64,000 nucleotides of DNA, taken from Gillisia hiemivivida (GTDB taxonomy: Bacteria; Bacteroidota; Bacteroidia; Flavobacteriales; Flavobacteriaceae). The position numbers and the translations under genes are program-made. Positions 45,662 through 55,245 of this stretch are shown here, piece by piece. The notes under the pieces were generated by a model. It made no database searches, was not told the DNA's origin, and was given only the letters and a program-made list of their open reading frames with translations. Position 1 is the first letter of the stretch. Each line of letters begins with the position of its first letter. Location of the stretch: contig NZ_VORY01000013.1 of NCBI RefSeq assembly GCF_007997295.1, positions 24,524-88,523 of the forward strand. Reading direction: 5' to 3'.

Positions 45662-46678
45662 ATGAAATTTACTGCATTACAAATAGCCGAGTTATTAAAT
45701 GGTACTGTTGATGGGGATCCCGAAACAGAAGTTGATAGGTTGGCAAAAATTGAAGAAGGTACAGAAGGTTCGCTTACTTTTTTAAGCAACCCTAAGTATA
45801 CCTCTTACATATATTCTACTAATGCTTCTATAGCAATAGTTAGTGATGAGTTTAGCATAGATCAAGAAATCGAGACTACTTTAATTAGAGTTAAAGATCC
45901 ATATAAAGCCTTTTCTACCTTGCTTGAATATTATAATCAGGTGAAATTGAATAAAACAGGAATAGAGCAACCTAATTTTATTGCAGCGTCTGCAACTTTT
46001 GGGGAGAACATATATTTAGGAGCGTTTACATATATAGGTGAGAATGTAAAAATTGGAGATGATGTAAAAATTTATCCAAACACTTATATAGGAGATAATG
46101 TTACTATAGGAGATAATACAGTCATTTTTCCAGGAGTTAAGATCTATTCAGAAACCACTATTGGGAAATTCTGTGTGATCCATGCCGGAGTTGTAGTTGG
46201 TGCAGACGGTTTTGGCTTTAGCCCTAATGATGATGGGGAGTATCATAAAGTACCTCAAATAGGAAATGTAATTGTAGAAGATAATGTAGACATTGGAGCA
46301 GGCACAACTATAGATAGAGCGACATTAGGCTCTACTATTATACGAAGTGGTGTAAAACTGGATAATCAAATTCAAATTGCTCATAACGTAGAAATAGGAT
46401 ATAACACTGCAATTGCTGCACAAACGGGGATTGCTGGTTCAACAAAAATCGGTAAAAATTGTTTGATCGGTGGGCAAGTTGGTTTTGCAGGTCATTTAAC
46501 AATTGGAGATAGAGTTAAAATTCAGGCACAGTCTGGAATAGGAAGAAATATAGCAGATGATGAAGTAATTCAAGGATCACCAGCGTTTGGATATGGTGAT
46601 TTCAATAAATCTTACGTTCACTTCAAAAATCTTCCGAAAATAGTTAATAGATTAAATAAAATAGAAAAAAAAATATAG
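45662..46678 (+). CDS. lpxD: UDP-3-O-acylglucosamine N-acyltransferase
   Basis: 338 aa, normal for LpxD. The N-terminal uridine-binding domain (1-100) is followed by left-handed beta-helix hexapeptide repeats (about 105-290), with the catalytic His in DNQIQIAHNVEIG and HAGVVVGADGFGF. It adds the second 3-hydroxyacyl chain during lipid A synthesis. First gene of the lipid A run lpxD-lpxC/fabZ-lpxA, spaced 1-6 bp. A paralogous gene lies at 49582-50511. Confidence 0.94.
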   Translation: MKFTALQIAELLNGTVDGDPETEVDRLAKIEEGTEGSLTFLSNPKYTSYIYSTNASIAIVSDEFSIDQEIETTLIRVKDPYKAFSTLLEYYNQVKLNKTGIEQPNFIAASATFGENIYLGAFTYIGENVKIGDDVKIYPNTYIGDNVTIGDNTVIFPGVKIYSETTIGKFCVIHAGVVVGADGFGFSPNDDGEYHKVPQIGNVIVEDNVDIGAGTTIDRATLGSTIIRSGVKLDNQIQIAHNVEIGYNTAIAAQTGIAGSTKIGKNCLIGGQVGFAGHLTIGDRVKIQAQSGIGRNIADDEVIQGSPAFGYGDFNKSYVHFKNLPKIVNRLNKIEKKI

Positions 46679-46679
46679 A

Positions 46680-48080
46680 ATGGGTGAAATCCTTTCAAAA
46701 CAGCAAACCATAAAGAATGAGGTCTCTTTAAAAGGGGTCGGACTTCATACTGGTAAAGAAGTTACACTTACCTTTAAACCTGCAGCTGAAAACACCGGGT
46801 ATGTTTTTAAGAGAATGGACTTGGAAAACCAACCTATCATTGAAGCAGATGTTGCTTATGTTGTAAATACACAGCGTGGTACCAATCTTGAAAAAGATGG
46901 AATAACTATCCAAACTTCAGAACATGTGCTTGCAGCTTGTGTAGGTCTAGAAATAGATAATGTTATTATGGAGCTCAATGCATCTGAACCTCCAATCATG
47001 GATGGCTCCTCTAAATTTTTTGTAGAAGCATTAGAGGAAGCAGGAATAGTAGCCCAGGAAGCGGAACGAGATGAATTTATTGTAAATGAAGTTATTTGTT
47101 ATAAAGATGATGTAACTGGCAGTGAGTTGATTATAATGCCATCAGAAACTTATCAAGTGACTACGATGGTCGATTTTGGAACCAAAGTTCTGGGAACCCA
47201 AAATGCTACTCTAAATAAATTATCAGATTTTAAATCTGAAATAGCAGATGCACGTACTTTCAGTTTTTTACATGAAATTGAAACATTATTAGAGCATGGC
47301 CTTATTAAAGGTGGAGATCTAAATAATGCAATTGTTTATGTAGATAAAGAATTGAGTCCAGCTACAATGGCTAAACTGAGAACTGCCTTTAAAAAGGATA
47401 ACATTTCAGTAAAACCAAACGGAATTCTGGATAACCTCACATTACATTATCCAAATGAAGCAGCTAGACATAAATTACTGGATGTTCTTGGAGATCTTGC
47501 TTTAATTGGTACTCGAATTAGAGGAAAGGTAATTGCTACAAAACCTGGGCATGAGGTAAATACTCAGTTCGCTAAGAAATTAGCTAGAATTATTAAGACA
47601 GAGCGCAGAAATAATGTACCAAAGATAGATTTCGATAAGGCACCATTGATGGATGTAAATGACATCATGAATATTTTGCCGCATCGTCCGCCATTTTTGT
47701 TAGTAGACAAAATCTATTCTCTTACACCAACATGTGTAATTGGAATGAAAAATGTTACGATGAATGAGCCTTTTTTTGTTGGTCATTTCCCAGGGAAACC
47801 AGTAATGCCAGGGGTATTACAAGTGGAAGCAATGGCACAAACGGGAGGGATCTTAGCTTTGAAATCTGTTCCGGATCCAGAAAATTATCTTACATTTTTT
47901 ATGAAAATAGATAATGTGAAATTTAAACAGCAAGTGGTTCCGGGAGATACATTGATCTTTAAATTAGAATTATTGGCTCCAATAAGAAGAGGAATTTGCC
48001 AAATGCAAGGATATGCCTATGTAAATGGGAAATTAGTAACTGAAGCTATTTTGATGGCTCAAATTGTAAAAAATAAATAA
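46680..48080 (+). CDS. lpxC-fabZ: bifunctional LpxC deacetylase / FabZ dehydratase
   Basis: 466 aa. Residues about 1-310 are LpxC, the zinc-dependent UDP-3-O-acyl-GlcNAc deacetylase: zinc ligands in SEHVLAAC and in RHKLLDVLGD (HxxxD). Residues about 320-466 are FabZ: hot-dog fold with catalytic His in LPHRPPFLLVD and Glu in PGVLQVEAMAQ. The fusion of these two steps is a known Bacteroidota trait and couples lipid A commitment with 3-hydroxyacyl-ACP use. It starts one base after lpxD. Confidence 0.95.
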   Translation: MGEILSKQQTIKNEVSLKGVGLHTGKEVTLTFKPAAENTGYVFKRMDLENQPIIEADVAYVVNTQRGTNLEKDGITIQTSEHVLAACVGLEIDNVIMELNASEPPIMDGSSKFFVEALEEAGIVAQEAERDEFIVNEVICYKDDVTGSELIIMPSETYQVTTMVDFGTKVLGTQNATLNKLSDFKSEIADARTFSFLHEIETLLEHGLIKGGDLNNAIVYVDKELSPATMAKLRTAFKKDNISVKPNGILDNLTLHYPNEAARHKLLDVLGDLALIGTRIRGKVIATKPGHEVNTQFAKKLARIIKTERRNNVPKIDFDKAPLMDVNDIMNILPHRPPFLLVDKIYSLTPTCVIGMKNVTMNEPFFVGHFPGKPVMPGVLQVEAMAQTGGILALKSVPDPENYLTFFMKIDNVKFKQQVVPGDTLIFKLELLAPIRRGICQMQGYAYVNGKLVTEAILMAQIVKNK

Positions 48081-48086
48081 GTCATT

Positions 48087-48872
48087 ATGAATCAGCCTTT
48101 AGCTTACGTACATCCTGGAGCAAAAATCGCGAAAAATGTTGTTATAGAGCCTTTTACTACTATTCATAATAATGTGGTGATAGGGGAAGGAACTTGGATA
48201 GGTTCTAATGTAACCATTATGGAAGGTGCTAGAATTGGGAAGAATTGCAGTATTTTTCCTGGAGCAGTAATTTCCGCAGTACCTCAGGATAAGAAATTCA
48301 ATGACGAGGAAACCACAACAGAGATAGGGGATAATACAACTATACGAGAATGTGTGACTATTAACCGTGGGACTAAAGATAGAATGAAGACCGTGGTTGG
48401 TAAGAACTGTTGGATAATGGCTTATTGCCATATCGCCCATGATTGTATTGTTGGTGACAACTGCATCTTTTCAAACAATAGTACATTGGCAGGTCACATT
48501 AATGTTGGAGACTATGTGATATTAGCAGGAATGGCTGCAATACAACAATATTGTAGCATTGGGAACCATGCCTTTGTAACTGGAGGATCTATGGTAAGAA
48601 AAGATGTGCCGCCTTTTGTAAAGGCCGGACGCGAACCTCTTTCTTATGTAGGGATAAACTCTATAGGGCTTAGACGCCGTGGTTTTAATGTTGAAAAAAT
48701 AAGAGAGATACAAGATATTTACAGGATATTGTATCAGAAAAATTATAATAATTCTCAAGCAGTTGCTATAATTGAAGCAGAGATGCAAGCAACAGCAGAA
48801 CGTGACGAGATCTTGGAATTTATCAAGAATTCTCAACGTGGGATTATGAAAGGATATTTTAGTTCAAATTAA
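48087..48872 (+). CDS. lpxA: UDP-GlcNAc O-acyltransferase
   Basis: 261 aa, standard LpxA. Beta-helix hexapeptides cover residues about 1-185. The catalytic His lies in NNCWIMAYCHIAHDC-like context (the CHIAHD motif), and the C-terminal helical domain is present (EIQDIYRILYQKN). It performs the first step of lipid A synthesis, transferring a 3-hydroxyacyl group from ACP to UDP-GlcNAc. It starts 6 bp after the lpxC-fabZ stop and is followed after 11 bp by efp. Confidence 0.95.
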   Translation: MNQPLAYVHPGAKIAKNVVIEPFTTIHNNVVIGEGTWIGSNVTIMEGARIGKNCSIFPGAVISAVPQDKKFNDEETTTEIGDNTTIRECVTINRGTKDRMKTVVGKNCWIMAYCHIAHDCIVGDNCIFSNNSTLAGHINVGDYVILAGMAAIQQYCSIGNHAFVTGGSMVRKDVPPFVKAGREPLSYVGINSIGLRRRGFNVEKIREIQDIYRILYQKNYNNSQAVAIIEAEMQATAERDEILEFIKNSQRGIMKGYFSSN

Positions 48873-48883
48873 ATTATAAAATA

Positions 48884-49450
48884 ATGGCAAGTACAAGTGA
48901 TATTAGAAATGGGTTATGTATCCGTTATAATCATGACATCTATAAGGTAATAGAGTTTTTACACGTTAAACCAGGGAAAGGACCTGCTTTTGTTAGAACT
49001 AAATTAAAAAGTGTAACCTCCGGAAAGGTTTTGGATAATACTTTTTCTGCAGGACATAAAATTGAAGACGTCCGAGTAGAAACTCATAAGTTCCAGTTCT
49101 TATATCACGATGGGGAATTTTTTCACTTCATGAACGTTGAAGATTATACGCAAATACGGCTATTGGAAAATGCTTTAGACATGCCAAAACTTCTTAAAGA
49201 AGGTGAAGTTGTTACTGTATTAATAAATACTGAAGATAACATGCCTCTTACTGTAGATATGCCTGCAAGTGTTGTTCTTGAAGTTACCCATACAGAACCT
49301 GGAGTAAAAGGAAATACTGCAACAAATGCAACGAAGCCTGCAACTGTAGAAACCGGTGCAGAGGTAAATGTGCCACTTTTTATCAATGAAGGAGATAAGA
49401 TAAAAATTGAAACAGATAAAGGAACCTACAAGGAGCGAGTAAAAGAATAA
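48884..49450 (+). CDS. efp: elongation factor P
   Basis: 188 aa, the normal three-domain size. The N-terminal KOW-like domain has the tip loop HVKPGKGPAFVR with Lys32, the position modified in many bacteria. No epmA/epmB is nearby. It relieves ribosome stalling at polyproline. It follows lpxA by 11 bp, extending the lipid A operon, and ends at a clear terminator. Confidence 0.95.
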   Translation: MASTSDIRNGLCIRYNHDIYKVIEFLHVKPGKGPAFVRTKLKSVTSGKVLDNTFSAGHKIEDVRVETHKFQFLYHDGEFFHFMNVEDYTQIRLLENALDMPKLLKEGEVVTVLINTEDNMPLTVDMPASVVLEVTHTEPGVKGNTATNATKPATVETGAEVNVPLFINEGDKIKIETDKGTYKERVKE

Positions 49451-49478
49451 TTTTATTATATTATCATTATAACTTATT

Positions 49479-49524
49479 AAAGTTAGGAGCATTTATAATT
49501 AATGTTCCTAACTTTTGTTTTTTA
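49479..49524 (+). terminator. Rho-independent terminator after efp
   Basis: AAAGTTAGGA (49479-49488) pairs with TCCTAACTTT (49506-49515), followed by TGTTTTTTT. It separates the lipid A-efp unit from the second LpxD-like gene. Confidence 0.8.
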
Positions 49525-49544
49525 ATGAATATCGCTTAAGTTTG
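49514..49544 (+). promoter_or_regulatory. promoter of the second LpxD-like gene
   Basis: TTTG (49514-49517), 19-bp spacer, TAAGTTTG (49537-49544): an exact fit to the Bacteroidota consensus, overlapping the upstream terminator's right arm. ATG 37 bp downstream. Confidence 0.75.
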
Positions 49545-49581
49545 GTCTAATTTAAAATAACGCAATTGTTTCAATTATAAT

Positions 49582-50511
49582 ATGAAATTTCCTCAGAAGC
49601 ATACGCTTCAGCAAATCGCTACAATCATCTCTTCTACTTATGTTGGTAAGCCTGATTTTCCCGTTTTGGGAATGAATGAGATCCATGTAGTTACAGAAGG
49701 TGATATCGTTTTTGTAGATCACCCAAAATATTACGATAAAGCTTTGAATTCTGCTGCAACTATTATTTTAATAAATAAAGAAGTGGAATGCCCTCCAGGT
49801 AAAGCACTTCTTATTTCAGACGATCCCTTCAGAGATTTCAATAAGTTAACCCAATATTTCAAACCTTTTGAAAAAGCCGATTCTAAGATTGCAGACTCTG
49901 CACTAATTGGAGAAAACACAATTATTCAACCAAATGTTTTTATTGGTAATAATGTGAAAATTGGAGATAATTGTGTGATCCATTCTAATGTTTGTATCTA
50001 CGATAATGCCATTATAGGAAATAATGTAATTATACACGCAGGTACGGTTTTGGGAGCTGATGCTTTCTATTTTAAGAATAGACCTAGCGGATATGATAAA
50101 TTGCTTTCCAGTGGGAGAGTGGTAATAGATCATGATGTAGAAATTGGAGCATTGTGCACTATAGATAAAGGAGTTTCTGGTGATACTTTCATTGGAGCTG
50201 GAACTAAATTGGATAACCAGGTTCAAATTGGGCATGACACCATAGTTGGTAAGAAATGCTTGATTGCTTCGCAAACAGGAATTGCAGGTTGTGTAATTAT
50301 TGAAGATGAAGTAAGTATTTGGGGACAAGTAGGAATAAGAAGCGATGTTACAATTAAAAAAGGCACGGTTTTGATGGCTCAATGTGGGGTTTCCAAAACT
50401 ACTGAGGAAAACACAAGTTATTGGGGATCTCCGGCGCAAGAATTTAGAACAAAATTAAGACAGATGGCAGCAGTAAAAAAGCTACCCGGAATTATAGATA
50501 AATTAAAATAG
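49582..50511 (+). CDS. second LpxD-like acyltransferase
   Basis: 309 aa, about 30 residues shorter than the LpxD at 45662. N-terminal LpxD-type domain (residues about 1-95), then beta-helix hexapeptides with HAGTVLGADAFYF and DNQVQIGHD, keeping the catalytic-type His. Motif details differ from the first copy (FKNRPSGYDKLLSSG in place of the FGF lipid-facing segment). It may act on another UDP-sugar or use other acyl chains. Its own terminator-separated promoter indicates independent expression. It is followed 6 bp later by an NTF2-like gene. Confidence 0.85.
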   Translation: MKFPQKHTLQQIATIISSTYVGKPDFPVLGMNEIHVVTEGDIVFVDHPKYYDKALNSAATIILINKEVECPPGKALLISDDPFRDFNKLTQYFKPFEKADSKIADSALIGENTIIQPNVFIGNNVKIGDNCVIHSNVCIYDNAIIGNNVIIHAGTVLGADAFYFKNRPSGYDKLLSSGRVVIDHDVEIGALCTIDKGVSGDTFIGAGTKLDNQVQIGHDTIVGKKCLIASQTGIAGCVIIEDEVSIWGQVGIRSDVTIKKGTVLMAQCGVSKTTEENTSYWGSPAQEFRTKLRQMAAVKKLPGIIDKLK

Positions 50512-50517
50512 CAATAT

Positions 50518-50931
50518 ATGGCTTCAAGCGAAAAACACCTTGTAGAATCATTTTATAATTCAGAATTTTATAAGGATCCTTCTCAAGTATCCAAGCATTT
50601 TCATCCTGATGCAGAGTTGTTTTGGAACAGCAGTGCGGGTTTCAATAAAATGAGTGTAAATGATTTAGAAGAAATTTGTACAGAAATGGGCAAGTCTTTT
50701 GAATATATAAGGCCAGAAATAAGTCATTTATTGCAAGATGATAAAATGGTTACCATTAGGATCACCTTTTTTACAAAAACAATTGAGAATCCAGATGAAG
50801 AAATTCCTATGACCCACATGGTGGCTATCTGGGAAATAAAAGATGGTAAAATGTTTAAAGGATATCAAATGAGCCAACCGGCAGATGATTCTCCAGATAA
50901 CCTTGCTTCCTTTATGGCAATAAATTTATAA
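50518..50931 (+). CDS. NTF2-like (SnoaL-type) protein
   Basis: 137 aa. One alpha-helix then a curved sheet pattern (HFHPDAELFWNSSAG, MVTIRITFFTKT, HMVAIWEIKDGKMFKGY), characteristic of the NTF2/SnoaL fold. No catalytic residues can be assigned. It begins 6 bp after the LpxD-like gene and probably shares its transcript. Function unknown. Confidence 0.8.
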   Translation: MASSEKHLVESFYNSEFYKDPSQVSKHFHPDAELFWNSSAGFNKMSVNDLEEICTEMGKSFEYIRPEISHLLQDDKMVTIRITFFTKTIENPDEEIPMTHMVAIWEIKDGKMFKGYQMSQPADDSPDNLASFMAINL

Positions 50932-50960
50932 AAAGATTTTAAGGTTTCTATTTAAAAACC

Positions 50961-50968
50961 TACTTTTG
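50961..50968 (+). promoter_or_regulatory. -7 box (TACTTTTG) of sucD
   Basis: TACTTTTG, 22 bp upstream of the sucD ATG. No clear -33 TTTG. Confidence 0.6.
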
Positions 50969-50990
50969 CAAAGCAAAAATTATAACAATT

Positions 50991-51875
50991 ATGAGCGTTT
51001 TAGTCAATAAAGATTCAAAGATATTAGTTCAAGGTTTCACAGGGAGCGAAGGTACATTTCATGCTGAACAAATGATAGAATATGGGACCAATGTTGTTGG
51101 AGGGGTAACTCCAGGAAAAGGGGGGCAATCTCATTTAAATAAGCCGGTTTTCAATACTGTTTCTCAAGCAGTAGAAGAGACTGGAGCAAATGTTTCCATA
51201 ATTTTTGTACCACCTGCATTCGCTGCAGATGCTATAATGGAAGCTGCAGATGCTGGAATTGCAGTAATTATTACAATTACTGAAGGTATCCCGGTTGCAG
51301 ATATGATCAAAGTAAGCAATTATATTAAAAATAAGCCTTGCAGACTTGTTGGACCTAACTGTCCTGGTGTAATCACTCCGGGAGAAGCAAAAGTTGGAAT
51401 TATGCCAGGTTTTGTTTTCAAAAAAGGAAAAATTGGTATCGTTTCTAAATCTGGAACGCTTACTTATGAAGCTGCAGATCAGGTTGTAAAACAAGGTTTG
51501 GGAATCTCTACAGCAATTGGAATTGGTGGAGATCCAATTATAGGAACAACAACTAAAGATGCGGTAGAATTGTTGATGAATGATGATGAGACGGAATGTA
51601 TCGTTATGATTGGAGAAATTGGTGGTCAATTGGAGGCTGATGCTGCTCAATGGATCAAGGCTAATGGAAACAGAAAACCAGTTATTGGGTTTATCGCAGG
51701 AGAAACTGCACCAGCAGGTCGTACAATGGGACATGCAGGAGCAATAGTTGGTGGTAGTGAAGATACTGCACAAGCTAAAAAAGAGATACTTCGTGAAAAC
51801 GGAATTCATGTTGTAGATTCACCAGCTGGAATTGGTAAAAAAGTAGCAGAAGTTCTTAACGCTGTGAATGCATAG
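50991..51875 (+). CDS. sucD: succinyl-CoA synthetase alpha subunit
   Basis: 294 aa, standard size. N-terminal CoA-binding Rossmann fold ([14 protein letters not shown] near 14-27), phosphohistidine His248 in [13 protein letters not shown]. With the beta subunit SucC it makes ATP or GTP from succinyl-CoA in the TCA cycle. sucC is not adjacent, which is usual in Flavobacteriia. Monocistronic between a promoter and a terminator. Confidence 0.96.
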   Translation: MSVLVNKDSKILVQGFTGSEGTFHAEQMIEYGTNVVGGVTPGKGGQSHLNKPVFNTVSQAVEETGANVSIIFVPPAFAADAIMEAADAGIAVIITITEGIPVADMIKVSNYIKNKPCRLVGPNCPGVITPGEAKVGIMPGFVFKKGKIGIVSKSGTLTYEAADQVVKQGLGISTAIGIGGDPIIGTTTKDAVELLMNDDETECIVMIGEIGGQLEADAAQWIKANGNRKPVIGFIAGETAPAGRTMGHAGAIVGGSEDTAQAKKEILRENGIHVVDSPAGIGKKVAEVLNAVNA

Positions 51876-51901
51876 TTAGGCACATATCAATATATTTAAA
51901 G

Positions 51902-51949
51902 AAAACCTCTTAATTCCTCAGTAAATGAGTAATTTCAAGAGGTTTTTTT
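51902..51949 (+). terminator. Rho-independent terminator after sucD
   Basis: AAAACCTCTT pairs with AAGAGGTTTT, with an inner CTCA/TGAG stem, followed by a T-run. Confidence 0.85.
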
Positions 51950-51972
51950 ATTTTATTGCTTTTTGGTTTTGT

Positions 51973-51980
51973 TATATTTG
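51973..51980 (+). promoter_or_regulatory. -7 box (TATATTTG) upstream of fabG
   Basis: TATATTTG lies 184 bp before the fabG ATG, giving a long leader that contains repeat copy D. Confidence 0.55.
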
Positions 51981-52102
51981 AATTAATTAACAAGGTGAGT
52001 TTTGTTAATGCTTGTAATCAATGATCTTTGAGCCTTATTTTTTTGAGAGATTTAGTGCGCGACCTCTCAACAAACTCAAGTGATGTAGGATTTAAACTAT
52101 TT

Positions 52103-52157
52103 TGAAAATCGGGGGATGCCTCCGGAAATTATAAAACCCTTAAGGAGGGATTAAAAA
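52103..52157 (+). repeat. dispersed structured element, copy D (divergent)
   Basis: GGGGGATGCCTCC, GGAAATTATAAAACCCTT, AAGGAGGGATTAAAA. Its tail matches the conserved end of copies A-C, with compensatory-looking changes in the hairpin (ACCCTT-AAGGAGGG). It ends 7 bp before the fabG ATG. Confidence 0.55.
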
Positions 52158-52164
52158 ATTATAT

Positions 52165-52911
52165 ATGAAGTTATTAGAAGGTAAAAATGCCATTATCACA
52201 GGTGGTAGTAGAGGTATTGGGAAAGGTATTGCTGAAGTATTTGCGAAGCACGGAGCAAATATAGCTTTTACTTATGCTTCGTCTGTTAACGCAGCTAACG
52301 AGTTGGAAAAGGAGTTAACTAGTCTGGGCGTAAAAGCTAAAGGTTATAAATCTAACGCAGCAAATTATGAAGAAGCTCAAGAACTTATTAAAAATGTTGC
52401 CGAAGAATTTGGTGCGATAGATATCGTGATCAACAATGCAGGAATAACCAAAGATAATCTTCTTATGAGAATGACGGAAGAAGATTTTGATGCCGTGATA
52501 GATGTGAATTTAAAATCGGTGTTTAATATGACCAAAGCGGTGCAGCGGACCATGTTAAAGCAACGTTCAGGTAGTATAATAAATATGAGCTCTGTGGTTG
52601 GTGTTAAAGGAAATGCGGGACAATCTAATTATGCTGCTTCTAAGGCTGGTATAATTGGTTTCTCTAAATCTATGGCCTTAGAACTAGGCTCTAGAAATAT
52701 TAGAACAAATGTGATAGCACCAGGATTTATAGAAACTGAAATGACTGAAAAGCTGGATGAGAAAACAGTTGAAGGTTGGAGAGAGTCTATTCCATTAAAA
52801 AGAGGTGGAACCCCAGAAGATATCGCAAATGCATGTGTTTTTCTTGCAAGCGATTTAAGTAGCTATGTGACAGGACAAGTGATTCATGTAAATGGTGGGA
52901 TGCTTACTTAG
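52165..52911 (+). CDS. fabG: 3-oxoacyl-ACP reductase
   Basis: 248 aa SDR enzyme. NADPH motif GGSRGIGKG (residues about 12-20), NNAG at about 90, catalytic Tyr156 and Lys160 in YAASKAG. It reduces 3-oxoacyl-ACP in fatty acid elongation. Sequence and length fit FabG closely, but other SDRs can look alike; no acp/fabF neighbours are here. Long leader with repeat copy D. Confidence 0.88.
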   Translation: MKLLEGKNAIITGGSRGIGKGIAEVFAKHGANIAFTYASSVNAANELEKELTSLGVKAKGYKSNAANYEEAQELIKNVAEEFGAIDIVINNAGITKDNLLMRMTEEDFDAVIDVNLKSVFNMTKAVQRTMLKQRSGSIINMSSVVGVKGNAGQSNYAASKAGIIGFSKSMALELGSRNIRTNVIAPGFIETEMTEKLDEKTVEGWRESIPLKRGGTPEDIANACVFLASDLSSYVTGQVIHVNGGMLT

Positions 52912-53179
52912 AAGATCTGCGGGATTGAAATAATCTCTCACTATGTTTGGGGAATTGATTTTTTAACGGTGAATTAGATTACTTAATTTGTATATCCGTA
53001 AAGTATCATAAAATGATAAAAAACGTCATTCTGTCCAGACGATTCGGGAATTTTAGAATCTCATTACACTAAGAATCAATACAATAACTGAGACCCTGAA
53101 ATAAATTCAGGGTGACGAAATAACTAGATGACAAAAAACGGGTATAAAATAACTTATTTACTGAACTCAATTTTTATAA
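52912..53179. other. intergenic gap with a palindromic repeat fragment
   Basis: About 53025-53123 has CGTCATTCTGTCCAGACGATTC, TAGAATCTC, GAGACCCTGAA, TTCAGGGTGACG: another member of the GTCAT...ATGAC repeat family, closest to the divergent unit at 38616. No gene or promoter seen. Confidence 0.6.
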
Positions 53180-55225
53180 ATGCCAATAGCAACAATTTTA
53201 TATTTAACCCTAGCTGCAATTCTTGCGCTAGGGTTTGTTTTTTTTTCCTATTTCTTCAAAAATAAAAATCTGAGTAGACAAACCTATTTTCTTGGAGCAA
53301 TACGCTTTATAAGTATTTTCACATTATTGGTGTTACTTATAAATCCTAAAATTAAACAGACAGAATTTGAAACGGTAAAACCTAAATTGGTTCTTGCAAT
53401 AGATGGATCTGAATCTATTGAGAATTTAGAAAAAAAAGACAGTCTTCAATCTTTGGTCAAGAGATTAAAAAAGAATGAAGCATTGAATGCACAGTTTGAA
53501 ATTTCAGCATATAACTTTGGAGGTGATCTTGAGATTGCAACTAATGATAGCTTGAAGATCGATAGAAACAAGACAGATATTTATAATGCAATCGCTCAAA
53601 TCAATAAGTTATACAAAGATAAGCCGACTGCGCTGGTTTTGTTTTCAGATGGAAATTCAACTTATGGACAGGATTATGAGTTCTTTAAGCTAAATGAGAA
53701 TATCAATTTAAATTCTGTTGTAACAGGGGATACCGCAACTACTTTCGATCTTTCTATTAATGCTCTTAATATTAATAAATACGCATTTTTAAACAATCAA
53801 TTTCCTGTAGAGATTTTTCTTAATTATTCTGGGAACGATGCTATAAAGACTAATTTTCAGTTAAAGGCAGGAAACAGTATTCTCTTTAGTAAAACCATAG
53901 ATTTCGATAAAGAAAGTTCTTCAGAAATTATAAATACCACCTTAACCGCTAAACAACTTGGAACAATAATTTATGAAGCGAGCATTACTTCCTCTCAAAA
54001 TGAAAAGAATGAGGTTAATAATAAAAGAAAGTTTGCGGTAGAAGTAATAGATGAAAGAACTAATATTCTTTTGCTCTCTGATATTACCCATCCTGATCTT
54101 GGAGCACTTAAGAAATCTATTGAAAACAATAAGCAAAGGGAGGTAATGTTGAAGGATATAGATAATTTTAATATTCTGGAATTAAATGATTATCAATTAG
54201 TTATAATCTATCAGCCAAATAATAAGTTTAATTCAGTTTATAAAGAATTAGATAAGCGAAAAATTAATCGGTTTATCATTACAGGCACCAAAACAGATTG
54301 GGGTTTCCTGAATAAAGCCCAACAATATGTCACCAAAAACACTTCAAATCAAACTCAAGACCTGTTTCCTATTTATAATAAGAACTTCCTTCAATACCAA
54401 TTTGAAGATATTGGATTTGAGGATTTTCCTCCTATAGAAGACTCCTTTGGAACTTTAAATATAATTGCTGAAAATTCTAATACTCTCCTGTATCAAAAGA
54501 TAGAGGGGATTGCCACTCTGCAACCACTATTGAGCATATTTGAAACAAACACTTTAAAAACAGGTGTACTGTTTGGCGAGAATTCTTGGAAATGGAGATT
54601 AGATAATTATAGAACAAGAGGAAGCTTTGAACTTATAGATGACTTTTGGGGCAAGTTTGTTCAGTATTTATCCTCAACTAAAAAGCGGGATCGGTTAACT
54701 TATGAATCGGAGCCTGTTTACTTAGAGAATTACGAAATAAAAATAACTGCACAGTTCTTTGATGAGAATTATGTTTTTTCACCAGATGCAAATCTTAATA
54801 TTTTCCTTATAAAATTAGGTTCTAATGAGACATTTGAAGCTCAGATGCTGCCTAGCTCCAATTTTTATAAAGTAGATTTAGATGCGCTTAGTACTGGAGA
54901 ATACGAATTCACAATTAAGGAAGAGGTGTCGGGAATACAGAAACAAGGGAGTTTTGAGGTTTTGGAATATAATGTAGAGCAGCAATTCTCGTCCGCAAAT
55001 TTTGATAAAATGGAATTTCTGGCTAAGAATAATTCCGGACAAACCTTTTTACTAGGGGAGGAGCTAAAAATTATTCAAGACTTAACACAGGACAAAGGCT
55101 TTGTTTCAGTACAAAAGAGCCGTGAAAAAAACGTACCTTTGATAAAATGGAAATTTTTATTGATCCTATTAGTGTTAAGTCTTAGCACCGAGTGGTTTAC
55201 AAGAAAATATTTCGGTTTAATTTAA
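53180..55225 (+). CDS. VWA-domain membrane protein (BatA-like)
   Basis: 681 aa. Two membrane helices at the N-terminus (about residues 5-25, 37-55), a von Willebrand A-like domain from about 70 with the MIDAS start AIDGSES, long periplasmic beta-rich region, and a last helix near 650-670. Such proteins are predicted to sit in the inner membrane; they are related to Bat-type aerotolerance proteins, though no batB-E genes are here. It is followed by a prohibitin-like gene 20 bp later. Confidence 0.78.
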   Translation: MPIATILYLTLAAILALGFVFFSYFFKNKNLSRQTYFLGAIRFISIFTLLVLLINPKIKQTEFETVKPKLVLAIDGSESIENLEKKDSLQSLVKRLKKNEALNAQFEISAYNFGGDLEIATNDSLKIDRNKTDIYNAIAQINKLYKDKPTALVLFSDGNSTYGQDYEFFKLNENINLNSVVTGDTATTFDLSINALNINKYAFLNNQFPVEIFLNYSGNDAIKTNFQLKAGNSILFSKTIDFDKESSSEIINTTLTAKQLGTIIYEASITSSQNEKNEVNNKRKFAVEVIDERTNILLLSDITHPDLGALKKSIENNKQREVMLKDIDNFNILELNDYQLVIIYQPNNKFNSVYKELDKRKINRFIITGTKTDWGFLNKAQQYVTKNTSNQTQDLFPIYNKNFLQYQFEDIGFEDFPPIEDSFGTLNIIAENSNTLLYQKIEGIATLQPLLSIFETNTLKTGVLFGENSWKWRLDNYRTRGSFELIDDFWGKFVQYLSSTKKRDRLTYESEPVYLENYEIKITAQFFDENYVFSPDANLNIFLIKLGSNETFEAQMLPSSNFYKVDLDALSTGEYEFTIKEEVSGIQKQGSFEVLEYNVEQQFSSANFDKMEFLAKNNSGQTFLLGEELKIIQDLTQDKGFVSVQKSREKNVPLIKWKFLLILLVLSLSTEWFTRKYFGLI

Positions 55226-55245
55226 TAATCACAAAAAATAAGTTT

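Noticed and set aside
49903..50439. 178-aa ORF antisense to the second LpxD-like gene
   Set aside because: Shadow of hexapeptide-repeat codons; no start signal or family.
51135..51809. 224-aa ORF antisense to sucD
   Set aside because: Composition (Cys/Ser/Asn/Phe-rich) is that of a shadow frame, and sucD is certain.
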